Part shown: positions 5,211 through 13,121 of the stretch, in pieces | Layout of the letters: every line of letters begins with the position of its first letter | How positions within the stretch are numbered: the first letter of the stretch is position 1 | NCBI RefSeq assembly: GCF_014174515.1 | Contig: NZ_JACJUG010000038.1 | Coordinates: 1-33,545, forward strand | Direction: 5' to 3' | Origin: Mitsuaria sp. WAJ17 | Lineage (GTDB): Bacteria > Pseudomonadota > Gammaproteobacteria > Burkholderiales > Burkholderiaceae_C | Length of the DNA stretch: 33,545 bases | Made by a program: the position numbers and the translations under genes | The notes under the pieces: model-generated | The model's database searches: none | Seen by the model: only the letters and a program-made list of their open reading frames with translations | What the model was told of the DNA's origin: nothing

Positions 5211-7973
5211 TCAGCCCGTCGGCGCGCCCTCCCATGACGCGAAGGCCGAGGCCGGGTAGAGCGCCCAGTTCACCGCCGGGGGGGCCTGCGTCTTTGGCAG
5301 GACCTTGACGGCGATCTGGTCGTTGGGCGTCAGTTTCTGGTTGAAGGTGAAAGTGTGCCGGCTGCCACCGCCCAGAGCCGCCAGCGTCTGGGTGGCCACC
5401 GGATCGCCGGCCGGCGGCAGCAGCAAGGGGCCGACCACCTGCGGGGCGCCGCGGTACAGGTCGCAGACGACCTCCAGCGCGGGCTGCATCGCGTTGTTGA
5501 GCACCTCCACCGTGATGTCCGTGGTCCCGTCCTGGCGGTCCGTGAAACCGATGGCGCGGGTGTATCCCGCCAGCAGCGGATTCTTGGAGTCCGGATAGAG
5601 CGAGATCAGGACGACCTGCGGCACCTTCTGCTGCGCCGCGTAGTAGCCCGCCCACCCCTTGCCATCCATCGTGACCGTGTAATCGACCATCAGGCAGCCC
5701 ATGGTGTCGTGCTGGTAGACCTTGGGCGTCACCTGGTAGAGGTAGGCGTCGTCCTGCACGCTGCCCGACATGATGGTGATGCTCAGCATGGTCGTGTGCG
5801 AGAGCGAGGTCGTCTGCACGTCGGTGTCCGAATAGCTGCTATTCGAGCTGAGGTTCAGGCCGAAGTTGACGGGCACGTAATCGAACAGCGTGGCGCTCAG
5901 CGAGAAGTGGGCGCTGTCGGTGGTGCTGTTGTGGACCATGAAGGTCTTGGTGGTGTTCTCGGTGACCATGTTGGTCTGGTCGTAGGTCACCGTCGTGCCG
6001 CCCTGGCCGCGGTCCACCGGGTACGACACCGGATTGAAGAGCAGTTGCGAGTCGTCGAAGCCGTCGGGTTGCAGGTTGACGTAGCTCATCAGCATGCCGG
6101 CCTGGGAGCGCGGCCGGTAGCCGATGCTCGGGTCGTCGCCCATCAGCAGGGTCTGCACCGGAGAGGACGTCTGCGGGAAGATCACCGCCATCGTGCCGTC
6201 CGGAGCTCCCTGGCGCGCCTTGCGGTACACGGGGTAGACCCAGACGTCGTAGCTCATCGCGTAGGATACGAGCAGGTCCTGCGTGTTGACCACGCTGCTG
6301 GTCTGCACCATGTTCGTGGTGGAGTTGTCCTTGAGCTGGTCGAAGCCGTGGCCGTAGGACTTGTTCACCTGCTGGGACAGCTGCAGGCTGCCGATGCCGA
6401 TCGAGGTGCCGGTGTCCTGGCTGAACATCCACATCTTGTTGGACGACACGTTGTAGCCCGACATCTGGCTGGAGCTCTGGGTGAAGGTCAGCGTCGGCGG
6501 GCTGGAGGACACGCCGGCCTCGAAAGGCGGCGCCTTTACCACGGCCAGGAGTTGGCCGCGACTGCCCTGCGTCTGGGACAAGGTCGGCGGGCCGAGAAAC
6601 ACGCTGTTGCCGCTGACGTCGCTGCCGGTGGCGAAAAAGCTCGGCAGGTCGGCATCGACGGTCGCCACCACGGAAAGCTGCTCGGGAACGGCCGCAGACT
6701 TGCCCAGGGTGGGGAAGGTCTTGGAGCTCGGGTCCACCGTGACCAGTGCGACGAAGAGCGAGGCCTCGCCCTTCATCTCCTGCGCCAGCGTCGCGCCGCC
6801 GCCCAACACCGCGATGCCCATCACGCCGGCGTCGCCGCCCGCGGCGTCGCTCGCATGCTCCGGCAGGATCTCGCCGAAGACGCCTGCGGCCAGATGCAGG
6901 TCGATGGAGGCCAGGGGCTGCTGATCCGAGTTGGCGATCGCGTAGGTGCTCAACAGCGAGGCCGACACGGACTGGTCCGCATGCGCCTGCAGCTCCGCGA
7001 ACAGAAGCGCCGCGCAGCCGACGGTGTCAGCGAACGTGGCGCAATAGCCGACGACGAGCTGATCCTGGCCCGCGCCGCAGAGGTCGGCCGACGCCATCCG
7101 GTACACCGGCCGTTCCGGCACCATCGCCGACAGCGCGGGCCCGACCGGCACGGCGACCTTGGCCGGCGAGAGCGCGCACAGCGCGGTGAGCGCGCCTGCG
7201 GCGCTCCAGCCCAGGAACGCAAGCTGCAAGGTGGCGCTGGCGTCCGCATAGGCCACCGCCAACTGCTGGTCCGCGCCCGGCAGCAGCGCGGCGACCTGGG
7301 CGGTCGGCGTGGCGCCGGCCTGCAAAGTGCCCAGCGTCAGCGTCGTGGCGACCGCCGGTGCCGGGTTGGCGCCGAACGAACTCTGGCCGAGATCGTGCGC
7401 CTGCAGCGATGCGCCGTTCGCGGTCAGGACCACCAGATGGGCTTGCAGTTGCTGCCGTACCAGCGTCGCGGATTGCGCGGTGCCGGCGATCTTGGGAAGG
7501 TGCGCTGGGGTGCCCGCTAGACCCTTGTCGCAATCGAACGGCAGGACGTAGATGCCGTCACTGTCCTGGCCCAGCAGCAGCAGAACGCGTCGATCGGTCA
7601 GCGTGGGGTCCAGGCCGATGATCGACAGCAGGGACGGCAGGCTCAGGGGCCAGCTCTGCTGGGCGGCCGTGCCGCCGCTTCCGGCCAGAATCATGCGCAG
7701 CGTGGTGCGTCCGAGAGTGAACACGGGTTGGGTCCCGCTGTGCATGTCCGGCAGCGAGCGCACGTCCAGCAGCGTCTCGATCGGATCGATGACCAGCGTC
7801 TCGAGCGCGGACGCCCCCTGACCGTTGACCAGCATGCGCGCGTACTGCGCGTTCGTCTGACCTCGGGCCGGGGCGATGAAGGTGGCGTCCTGCACCGCGT
7901 AGAGCGTCTGACCCAGTTGCAGCGGGTTGGCTGCCTGGGGCGGCGAGTCCGTGAGAGTGAAGGCAGTGCTCAT
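5211..7973 (-). CDS. Large beta-rich protein, propeller-like N-half and pore-former-like C-half
   Basis: A 920-aa protein with no signal peptide or clear membrane segment. The N-terminal ~450 residues show degenerate FG-GAP/VCBS-type propeller blades, for example ASADLCGAGQDQLVVGYCA, and a segment ATGSDVSGNSVFLGPPT followed by LLAVVKAPPF. I recall that pair from large uncharacterised FG-GAP proteins of bacteria and fungi. From about residue 490 to 720 the chain is unusually rich in Ser, Thr and Asn with alternating polar/apolar strands (TFTQSSSQMSG, NSTTNMVQTSSVV, HNSTTDSAHFSLSAT, SSNSSYSDTDVQTTSLSH), as in amphipathic beta-hairpins of pore-forming proteins. The C-terminal ~150 residues look like another beta-sandwich. 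The ATG at 7973 has CGAGG five bases upstream. It is last of four co-directional genes. No function can be assigned; toxin-like or surface activity is only a hypothesis. Confidence 0.85.
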   Translation of the reverse strand: MSTAFTLTDSPPQAANPLQLGQTLYAVQDATFIAPARGQTNAQYARMLVNGQGASALETLVIDPIETLLDVRSLPDMHSGTQPVFTLGRTTLRMILAGSGGTAAQQSWPLSLPSLLSIIGLDPTLTDRRVLLLLGQDSDGIYVLPFDCDKGLAGTPAHLPKIAGTAQSATLVRQQLQAHLVVLTANGASLQAHDLGQSSFGANPAPAVATTLTLGTLQAGATPTAQVAALLPGADQQLAVAYADASATLQLAFLGWSAAGALTALCALSPAKVAVPVGPALSAMVPERPVYRMASADLCGAGQDQLVVGYCATFADTVGCAALLFAELQAHADQSVSASLLSTYAIANSDQQPLASIDLHLAAGVFGEILPEHASDAAGGDAGVMGIAVLGGGATLAQEMKGEASLFVALVTVDPSSKTFPTLGKSAAVPEQLSVVATVDADLPSFFATGSDVSGNSVFLGPPTLSQTQGSRGQLLAVVKAPPFEAGVSSSPPTLTFTQSSSQMSGYNVSSNKMWMFSQDTGTSIGIGSLQLSQQVNKSYGHGFDQLKDNSTTNMVQTSSVVNTQDLLVSYAMSYDVWVYPVYRKARQGAPDGTMAVIFPQTSSPVQTLLMGDDPSIGYRPRSQAGMLMSYVNLQPDGFDDSQLLFNPVSYPVDRGQGGTTVTYDQTNMVTENTTKTFMVHNSTTDSAHFSLSATLFDYVPVNFGLNLSSNSSYSDTDVQTTSLSHTTMLSITIMSGSVQDDAYLYQVTPKVYQHDTMGCLMVDYTVTMDGKGWAGYYAAQQKVPQVVLISLYPDSKNPLLAGYTRAIGFTDRQDGTTDITVEVLNNAMQPALEVVCDLYRGAPQVVGPLLLPPAGDPVATQTLAALGGGSRHTFTFNQKLTPNDQIAVKVLPKTQAPPAVNWALYPASAFASWEGAPTG

Positions 7974-8050
7974 GGGTACCTCGTGAAGAGGGGGGACGAA
8001 GCGCCGCCGGCCCGCGCTCGGGCGCGGCCGGCGGACCGGAGCGCGAGCGC

Positions 8051-8413
8051 TCAGCTCGTGGCGACCTGCCGAGTGCCGAAGGCGAAGCGCAGGCGCGCAC
8101 GGCCGAAGCCGGGCAGCATCAGCGACTTGAGCTCATCGCCGGCGACCTGTCGCGACGTGAGATGGAAGTTCAGCTCGCGCGTGCGCTCCTCCTCGGTGAT
8201 CAGGTCCTGGCCGATGCGCGTGCCCTTCGGGATCGTGGCGATCATCCGCACGGCCGCGCCGCCGTCGGGGGTGAACTCGTAGCTGCCGGCGTAGAGCACG
8301 CCGCACAGTCCCTTGCCCTTGAAATCGCTCCCGGCATAGGTGAACGCGCCGATAGGACGCTCTCCCTGCGGATCGACGATCAGCACGCGCAGCGATTCGT
8401 TGGTGTTACTCAT
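8051..8413 (-). CDS. Unrecognised 120-aa beta-rich protein
   Basis: I do not recognise this family. The chain starts MSNTNESLRVLIVDPQGERP, has a glycine-rich middle (DFKGKGLCGVLYAGSYEF), and ends with the basic segment MLPGFGRARLRFAFGTRQ. It has one cysteine, no signal peptide and no membrane segment. Its ATG at 8413 has GGAG eight bases upstream, and this site overlaps the end of the preceding 221-aa gene, whose stop lies only three bases away, so the two are translationally coupled. The 920-aa gene follows after 77 bases. Context suggests a small partner or chaperone of that large protein; this is inference. Confidence 0.8.
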   Translation of the reverse strand: MSNTNESLRVLIVDPQGERPIGAFTYAGSDFKGKGLCGVLYAGSYEFTPDGGAAVRMIATIPKGTRIGQDLITEEERTRELNFHLTSRQVAGDELKSLMLPGFGRARLRFAFGTRQVATS

Positions 8414-8416
8414 GAT

Positions 8417-9082
8417 TCAGCTCCGCAGTTTCTGGTTGAGCAGACCGATCAGGGTCTGGCTGAAGCCCGCGCCGACGAAGACGTCCTGAACCACGCTCTT
8501 CATCGCGTCAGCCTCATGGAAGGTGGAGAAGAAGTTGCCGATCGCGACGATCCATCCGGGCAGGCCGCCGGTGCCAGGGTTGACGGTGATTGTTGGTTCT
8601 CCGCCGACCTGCAGGCCCGACAGCGTCAGGCCGTTGCCGACCTTGGCGATGTAGGCCAGGTTGTTGTTGGAGATGCGCTGCGTGATGGTGCCGTTGCCGT
8701 TGGCCGTGGTGTGCGAGGTCTTGTGGCCCATGTCGTACAGCGCGCAGGGCTGCGAGTAGCCATAGCTGCCATCGACCTCCAGCACGCTGAAGTTGAAAGG
8801 CAGGCGCACGGTCGTCGCATCGATGAAGGTGGCCGGCTGGATCTGGACGCCGGACAAGGTCGCGATGGTGAGCGCGGAGAGGGTGATGGCGGCGTTGCCG
8901 TCGCCGCCCCAAACGGCGCCGCCCTGCTCGCCGTAGGGCGAGTTGAAGGCGTTGCAGGCGCCGATGTCGCCGGCGTCCTGTACCTGGTTGGGAATCGCGG
9001 TGCCGCGCGCCAGGCCGGGCAGAGTGCCTTCGACCCAAGGCTTCATGTCGGCCCACGCATCGATGATGGTTTGCTGATTCAT
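8417..9082 (-). CDS. Unrecognised 221-aa beta-rich protein
   Basis: No family is recognised. The protein begins MNQQTIIDAWADMKPWVEGT, then becomes strand-rich with many Gly, Asn and Thr residues: GGDGNAAITLSALTIATLSG, FIDATTVRLPFNFSVLEVDG, and NGNGTITQRISNNNLAYIAK. It ends with the apolar helix-like tail VVQDVFVGAGFSQTLIGLLN. There is no signal peptide. The regular alternation of short strands suggests a lipid-binding or beta-sandwich fold, but I cannot name one. It lies 37 bases after the IPT/TIG gene and 3 bases before the 120-aa gene, clearly in one operon. The ribosome binding site is weak (GAGAC), so coupling to the gene before it may matter. Confidence 0.8.
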   Translation of the reverse strand: MNQQTIIDAWADMKPWVEGTLPGLARGTAIPNQVQDAGDIGACNAFNSPYGEQGGAVWGGDGNAAITLSALTIATLSGVQIQPATFIDATTVRLPFNFSVLEVDGSYGYSQPCALYDMGHKTSHTTANGNGTITQRISNNNLAYIAKVGNGLTLSGLQVGGEPTITVNPGTGGLPGWIVAIGNFFSTFHEADAMKSVVQDVFVGAGFSQTLIGLLNQKLRS

Positions 9083-9119
9083 GGCTGTCTCGTGTGATGG
9101 GTTGGAGCGGCGGTGCCGC

Positions 9120-9656
9120 TCATTGCACGTCGAGCATGTAGGGCACGTTCACCATGCCGTACTGCTGGCTCTGCCCGCTGACGCGGTACTGCTGGCCCGC
9201 CTCGATGGTCGGGGGCACGGTGAACCGGATCATGGTGTTGCCGGTGTGCAGGATGTTCATGACCGCCGATCCGCCGATGCGGATGGACTCGACCTCGCCC
9301 AGGTTCTGGCCACTCAGGGTCACCATCGTCTGTCCGGCCGTGGCCTGACGCGGCTGCATGTTGGTGAAGATCGGCTCGTGCTGCGGCTTGTCGACGGTGA
9401 AGATGCCGGCGCTCTGGGCGTGCTCGTTGTAGTTCACCAGCACGATGAACTCGCCGCTCTGGTTGTTGTTGCCGATCGTGATCTCGACGGTCCCGCCGAT
9501 CGGATCGACGGCGGTGATGTCGCCGACGGCCGTGCCGCTCAGGAGAACGTCCGTGTTGGTGAGCGTGGCGCCGGGGGGCATGTCCGTGAGCGTGAGGGTC
9601 ACGTCCGTGCCCTCCCGCCCGTGGGTCGGATTGAATCCGGTGATCGTCATGGGCAT
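9120..9656 (-). CDS. Two-domain IPT/TIG protein
   Basis: A 178-aa protein made of two IPT/TIG (immunoglobulin-like) domains. The first covers about residues 3-88, opening ITGFNPTHGREGTDVTLTLT. The second covers about 93-178, opening IFTNMQPRQATAGQTMVTLS with the typical GQNLGEVESIRIGG turn and ending VPYMLDVQ. No signal peptide or anchor is present, which is unusual because TIG domains are mostly found in large secreted or outer-membrane proteins. The start at 9656 is well supported by AAGGAGG six bases upstream, the best ribosome binding site of the cluster. It is the first of the four-gene group, and an IS3 element begins about 97 bases upstream, so part of the native promoter region may have been displaced. 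Confidence 0.85.
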   Translation of the reverse strand: MPMTITGFNPTHGREGTDVTLTLTDMPPGATLTNTDVLLSGTAVGDITAVDPIGGTVEITIGNNNQSGEFIVLVNYNEHAQSAGIFTVDKPQHEPIFTNMQPRQATAGQTMVTLSGQNLGEVESIRIGGSAVMNILHTGNTMIRFTVPPTIEAGQQYRVSGQSQQYGMVNVPYMLDVQ

Positions 9657-9753
9657 GGTCTTCCTCCTTGAGGGTGTTGCGACCCGCAGACCGACGGACC
9701 GTGCACCGCAGCTTAGGCGTCGCCCCTCGCGCCTTCATCCACAACACGGATGA

Positions 9754-9786
9754 TGACCTGCTCGGCTTTATCGAGACAGTAATTCC
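9754..9786. repeat. IS terminal inverted repeat (orfB end)
   Basis: Starts TGACCTGCTCGGCTTTATCG on the plus strand. It overlaps the orfB stop codon by one base and pairs with 10729-10761. Confidence 0.8.
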
Positions 9787-10631
9787 TAGAAGATGGCGGG
9801 TTGCAGGTCTTGGCGGAGTTGCTGTTTGAACTCCGCCGGGGTCAAGTATTGCAGGCTGCTGTGTGGCCGGACCTCGTTGTAGTGCTGGCGCCAGGTTTCG
9901 ATGACGACGCAGGCCTCGCGGCGCGAGCGGAACCATTCGACGGACAGGCATTCGTCGCGGAACTTGCCGTTGAAGCTTTCGTCGGTGCCGTTCTGCCAGG
10001 GCTTGCCTGGATCGTTGAGCACCGTGGCAATGCCAGCGCTGGCGATCCACTCCAGGATGGCAAGGCTTACGAATTCAGGACCGTTGTCCGAGCGCATGAA
10101 TAGCGGCGCGCCGTGCAGGCTCACCAGGCGCGACAGCACCTCGATGACGCGCTTGGAGCGAATCGATCCCGCCACGTCGATGGCCAAGCACTCGCGGGTG
10201 AACTCGTCGACGACCGTCAGGCACTTGATCTGCTGCCCGCTGGCCGTGGTGTCGAAGACGAAGTCGTAGGCCCAGACCATGTTGGCCTTGAAGGGTGTGT
10301 GGATGCGCGGACGCACCGATGCAATGCGCTTGCGAGGCCGCTTCCTGGGTACCAGCAGGCCCGCCTGGCGCCATAGGCGATGCGCTCGCGACCAGCTCAA
10401 CTCGAAGCCCTTGCGACGCAGGAACACGCGGATGCGGCGATAGCCGTAGCGCGGGTACTGCGCAGAGAGTGCCTTCATCGCCTCGATCACTGGGGCATCT
10501 TTGGCGGGCAGCCGAGGCTCGTAGCTGGGTGTGGGCCGCGACATGCCGATCAGCCCGCAAGCCCGACGCAGACTCAGGCCACGCTCGCGAGCGAAGGCGA
10601 TCTGAGCACGTCGAGCCAGCGGGCTCACCAT
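9786..10631 (-). CDS. IS3-family transposase OrfB (DDE catalytic subunit)
   Basis: A 281-aa protein that carries the integrase-like catalytic domain of an IS3-family transposase. An HTH_21-type segment lies at about 45-95 (YPRYGYRRIRVFLRRKG). The DDE triad is visible: D123 in YDFVFDT, D182 in RSDNGPEF, and E218 in DESFNGKFRDECL, giving a DD(35)E spacing that is correct for IS3. The C-terminus has the family signature YNEVRPHSSLQYLTP. The ATG at 10629-10631 sits in the A7 run that would normally allow -1 frameshifting from orfA. The reading frame is full length and intact, but normal transposition needs an OrfAB fusion, and orfA is broken here. Confidence 0.95.
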   Translation of the reverse strand: MVSPLARRAQIAFARERGLSLRRACGLIGMSRPTPSYEPRLPAKDAPVIEAMKALSAQYPRYGYRRIRVFLRRKGFELSWSRAHRLWRQAGLLVPRKRPRKRIASVRPRIHTPFKANMVWAYDFVFDTTASGQQIKCLTVVDEFTRECLAIDVAGSIRSKRVIEVLSRLVSLHGAPLFMRSDNGPEFVSLAILEWIASAGIATVLNDPGKPWQNGTDESFNGKFRDECLSVEWFRSRREACVVIETWRQHYNEVRPHSSLQYLTPAEFKQQLRQDLQPAIF

Positions 10632-10696
10632 TTTTTTGCGTTGATCTCTTTCAGGATCGCCACCATCTGCTCTTCCGTGAATCGACTCTTCCTCAT
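10625..10696 (-). pseudogene. IS3-family OrfA, internally deleted
   Basis: Only 23 codons remain. The product opens with MRKSRFTEEQMVAILKE, the canonical N-terminus of IS407-group OrfA, and then runs straight into INAKKW, the canonical C-terminus. The helix-turn-helix and leucine-zipper region of roughly 65 residues that normally lies between is missing, and the ends are joined in frame. The A7 slippage run and the overlapping TGA/ATG with orfB are retained. The element should not be able to make a functional OrfAB transposase by itself. Confidence 0.85.
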
Positions 10697-10728
10697 GGGC
10701 TCCTCGGGGATTGGAGCCATCTTCTCTT

Positions 10729-10761
10729 GGAATCAGTGTCTCGGAGAAGCCGGGCAGGTCA
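10729..10761. repeat. IS terminal inverted repeat (orfA end)
   Basis: Read on the minus strand it starts TGACCTGCCCGGCTTCTCCG. It pairs with 9754-9786 at 27 of 33 positions. Confidence 0.8.
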
Positions 10762-10850
10762 GTTCGGCCTGCCCTGCGGTGTCACGTCCCCCCATTAGTA
10801 GGACTTCGCCGGATTCGGAAGAGGCGGCGGCGGCGGCACAATCCAGACTC

Positions 10851-11384
10851 ATGAAACGCGGCTGGTCACGGCATGACCGGGCGTCTTGGCTGTTTTCCAT
10901 GCTGCTTCACTCCCTGCTCCTGCGCCCTCGGCGCCTGACCTTGGTTCTCCTGCTGGGCGCCGTCGCGTCCCTGCCTGCCGCCGCGCAGGTGTTCAAGTGC
11001 ACCGACAGCAGCGGCAAGACGACCTACCAGTCCCAGCCCTGCCCGGATTCGACCAAGAGCGCCGAGCTGGACCTGCGCTGGACCTCCTCGGCCCTGCCGG
11101 GCCTGACCAGTTCGGCCAACTTCTCGGGCAATGTGACGATGGGCGAGTTGCGTCAGGCGCTGGTGTCCGGCTGCACCGGCAGCGTGAACACCCGGGGTGA
11201 TGCCGCCCTGCGCCGCCTGGCTGCCACCCAGCCGGGCAAGTTCCGCGACTTCTGCGAATGCGTGGCCGACGCCTCCCTGTCCGACTTCGATCGGGTCAAG
11301 AGAATGGCCCTGAGCAACGACCGAGCCGGGCTGGAGCAGCTGGGCCTGCGCGCCGGCCTGAGCTGCGCGCCGCGCTTGCGCTGA
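10851..11384 (+). CDS. Exported DUF4124-domain protein
   Basis: A 177-aa protein. The segment LTLVLLLGAVASLPAAAQ is a signal-peptide core, and the mature chain begins VFKCTDSSGKTTYQSQPCPD, the DUF4124 motif common in betaproteobacterial periplasmic proteins. After it comes a Ser-rich linker and a C-terminal region with three more cysteines (GCTG, FCECV, SCAPR), which probably form disulfides. The function of the family is unknown. The start at 10851 gives a long n-region; an ATG at 10899 would give a more standard signal peptide. Neither has a convincing ribosome binding site. The gene lies 90 bases beyond the IS end and precedes a LURP-one gene by 56 bases on the same strand. Confidence 0.8.
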   Translation: MKRGWSRHDRASWLFSMLLHSLLLRPRRLTLVLLLGAVASLPAAAQVFKCTDSSGKTTYQSQPCPDSTKSAELDLRWTSSALPGLTSSANFSGNVTMGELRQALVSGCTGSVNTRGDAALRRLAATQPGKFRDFCECVADASLSDFDRVKRMALSNDRAGLEQLGLRAGLSCAPRLR

Positions 11385-11440
11385 GCGCTGCCTGGTCATC
11401 GATCCGGAACCTCCGGCCTCGAGAGGAAGGTGCCCGCCCC

Positions 11441-11947
11441 ATGACCCGTGTCCTGAGCATGGCCAACAAGCTGCTGTCGCTGCGCGGCCGCCTGGAGGTG
11501 ACCGACGCCGACGGCGCGCTGGCCTACGAGGCCCGGGGCGAATGGGCCTGGCTGTCCCCGACCTGGCGTCTGCACCAGGGAGGGCGGGAGTTCGCCACGG
11601 TGCGGCGCCGTATCCTCGCCTGGTCCCCGACCTGGGAGGTGGGCGGCGAGCTGGGCGACTTCCTTGTCCGCAAGCGCTGGTGGTCCTGGACGCGCCAGTA
11701 CCGGGTGCTGGGAGGCCCCCATGAAGGAGCCCTGCTCAAGGGCAGCTTCTTCGACTACAGCTTCGAGCTCTCGCAGGGCGGCGCGCTGCTGGCGCGCGCC
11801 CAAGGCAAGCTGCTGACGCTGCGGGACCGCCACCAGATCGAGGTCTTGGGCGGAGACGAGCGCCTGGTCCTCATCGCCATGGTGGTGATGCAACTGGATC
11901 GCCGCGACGAGGCCTCGGGCTCGCAGTCGGGCTCGCAGGCGGACTGA
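11441..11947 (+). CDS. LURP-one-related (DUF567, tubby-like) protein
   Basis: A 168-aa protein with the LURP-one/DUF567 beta-barrel pattern: an opening SLRGRLEVTDADGALAYEAR, the central RRRILAWSPTWEV, and the closing LLTLRDRHQIEVLGGDERLV. Relatives have the tubby C-terminal fold and may bind lipids or act at membranes; the precise role in bacteria is unknown. GAGAGGAAGG ends ten bases before the ATG at 11441, which decides the start. The C-terminal SGSQSGSQAD tail is low-complexity. A fragment of a second copy lies about 4.1 kb downstream (16048-16161). Confidence 0.8.
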   Translation: MTRVLSMANKLLSLRGRLEVTDADGALAYEARGEWAWLSPTWRLHQGGREFATVRRRILAWSPTWEVGGELGDFLVRKRWWSWTRQYRVLGGPHEGALLKGSFFDYSFELSQGGALLARAQGKLLTLRDRHQIEVLGGDERLVLIAMVVMQLDRRDEASGSQSGSQAD

Positions 11948-11975
11948 GCGGAGCCCCCGCGCGCCGGGCCGCAGC

Positions 11976-13121
11976 TCAGCGCACGAAGCGCCCGTCCACT
12001 CCGATGATGGACAAGTCTGCGAAGTCCAGGCCGCTGTGGTCGCCGGGGCCGTAGCTGAGCTCCAGCCCGCCCAGGTCGAAACGGCGAAGGCCTTCCAGGG
12101 CCGCCAGCACCTTCTCGCGCGTGAACTGTGGGGCAGCCTGGCGCAGGGCCTCCGCCAGCACCTTGGCCGCGGCAAAGCCCTCCAGCATGGCGGGCGTGAG
12201 CTCGTCATAGCCCTTGGCCTTGGCCAGCTTCAGCGCCTCCTGCACCAGCGGGTACTTGACCGCACGCTCGCCGGGGTAGACCTGGCTCACGATGACGCCG
12301 CGGCTGGCGTCGCCCAGTTGTCGGACGAAGCCGGCCGAGGCATTGTTGGACAGCGTGACCACCTGCGCACTGGAGCCCGCGGCCCGCAGGGCCTTGACGC
12401 CCTCGGCCACGACCACGCTGGAGCCGACCCACAGCACGGCCTGGGTCTCCGCCTTCATCAGGGCAGGCACCAGGCTGGCATAGGCCGGCTTTTCGCGATC
12501 AGCCTTGAGCACGGCCACCGGCTGCAGTCGGGCCTTGGCAAAGCCCTTGGTGGCGCCTTCCAAAGCATCGCGCCCGAAGGAGTCGTCCACATGCACCACG
12601 GCAATGCGGGTGGTGCCCGTGGAGTGCAGATGCTCGATGGCCTTTTCGGCCTCGCGCTGGTAGGGCGCGCGGACATTGAAGATGTAGCGCTGCACCGGGT
12701 TGTGCAGCAGCATGGCGCCGGTGGAGGGCGCGACCAGCGCGATGCCATGCTGCTGCAGCAGGGGCATGATGGCTTCGGTATGCGGCGTGCCGCGGTTCAT
12801 GAACAGCACCACGGCCTTCTTCTGCTCGATGAGCACACGGGCATTCGCCGCGGCCTTTTGCACGTCGAACTCGTCGTCCAAGGTCAGCAACTGGATCTTC
12901 TCGCCCTTGATGCCGCCCTGGGCATTGATGTGCTCGATCCATAGCATCGCGCCATTGAGGGCCTCCTTGACCGTGGCGGCTGCCTGGCCGGTGACGCCGA
13001 TGGTCTGGCCAACCACGATGTCGGCCCGAGCGGGCATCCAGGCCAGGCCACAGGCGAGGGCCGAGGCCAGCAGGCAGGACGAGGCAAGGGCTTGGAGCCG
13101 GGGGCGGCGGGGCAGGTTCAT
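11976..13121 (-). CDS. ABC transporter substrate-binding protein (branched-chain amino acid type)
   Basis: A 381-aa periplasmic binding protein of the LivK/peripla_BP_6 class. A signal peptide covers about residues 1-33 and ends MPARA; the mature chain begins DIVVGQTIGVTGQAAATVKE. Typical family features follow: WIEHINAQGGIKGEKIQLLT, the substrate-lobe segment LVAPSTGAMLLHNPVQRYIF, and the hinge-side NASAGFVRQLG. The ATG at 13121 is chosen because the signal peptide follows and GGAG is seven bases upstream. No permease or ATPase gene is adjacent, so it is an orphan binding protein that either serves a transporter elsewhere or acts as a sensor. The ligand cannot be told from the sequence. Confidence 0.9.
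   Translation of the reverse strand: MNLPRRPRLQALASSCLLASALACGLAWMPARADIVVGQTIGVTGQAAATVKEALNGAMLWIEHINAQGGIKGEKIQLLTLDDEFDVQKAAANARVLIEQKKAVVLFMNRGTPHTEAIMPLLQQHGIALVAPSTGAMLLHNPVQRYIFNVRAPYQREAEKAIEHLHSTGTTRIAVVHVDDSFGRDALEGATKGFAKARLQPVAVLKADREKPAYASLVPALMKAETQAVLWVGSSVVVAEGVKALRAAGSSAQVVTLSNNASAGFVRQLGDASRGVIVSQVYPGERAVKYPLVQEALKLAKAKGYDELTPAMLEGFAAAKVLAEALRQAAPQFTREKVLAALEGLRRFDLGGLELSYGPGDHSGLDFADLSIIGVDGRFVR

Larger units (their letters stand above)
9754..10761 (-). mobile_element. IS3-family insertion sequence (IS407-like), internally deleted
   Basis: The element is bounded by 33-bp imperfect inverted repeats at 9754-9786 and 10729-10761, which match at 27 of 33 positions; both outer ends begin TGACCTGC. 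It contains a shortened orfA and an intact orfB on the minus strand. Total length is 1008 bp, about 200 bp shorter than I expect for this group, in line with the missing part of orfA. The bases next to the two ends (ATGA on the left, GTTC on the right) do not form a target duplication, so the copy may be old or may have recombined. Confidence 0.85.

Noticed and set aside
5355..7520. 721-codon open frame on the plus strand
   Set aside because: It lies opposite the 920-aa gene, has the Arg/His/Gly-rich composition of a GC-driven antisense frame, and has no family character.
10824..10838. GGC trinucleotide run upstream of the DUF4124 gene
   Set aside because: Only about five units; ordinary low complexity in high-GC DNA, with no sign of phase-variable control.
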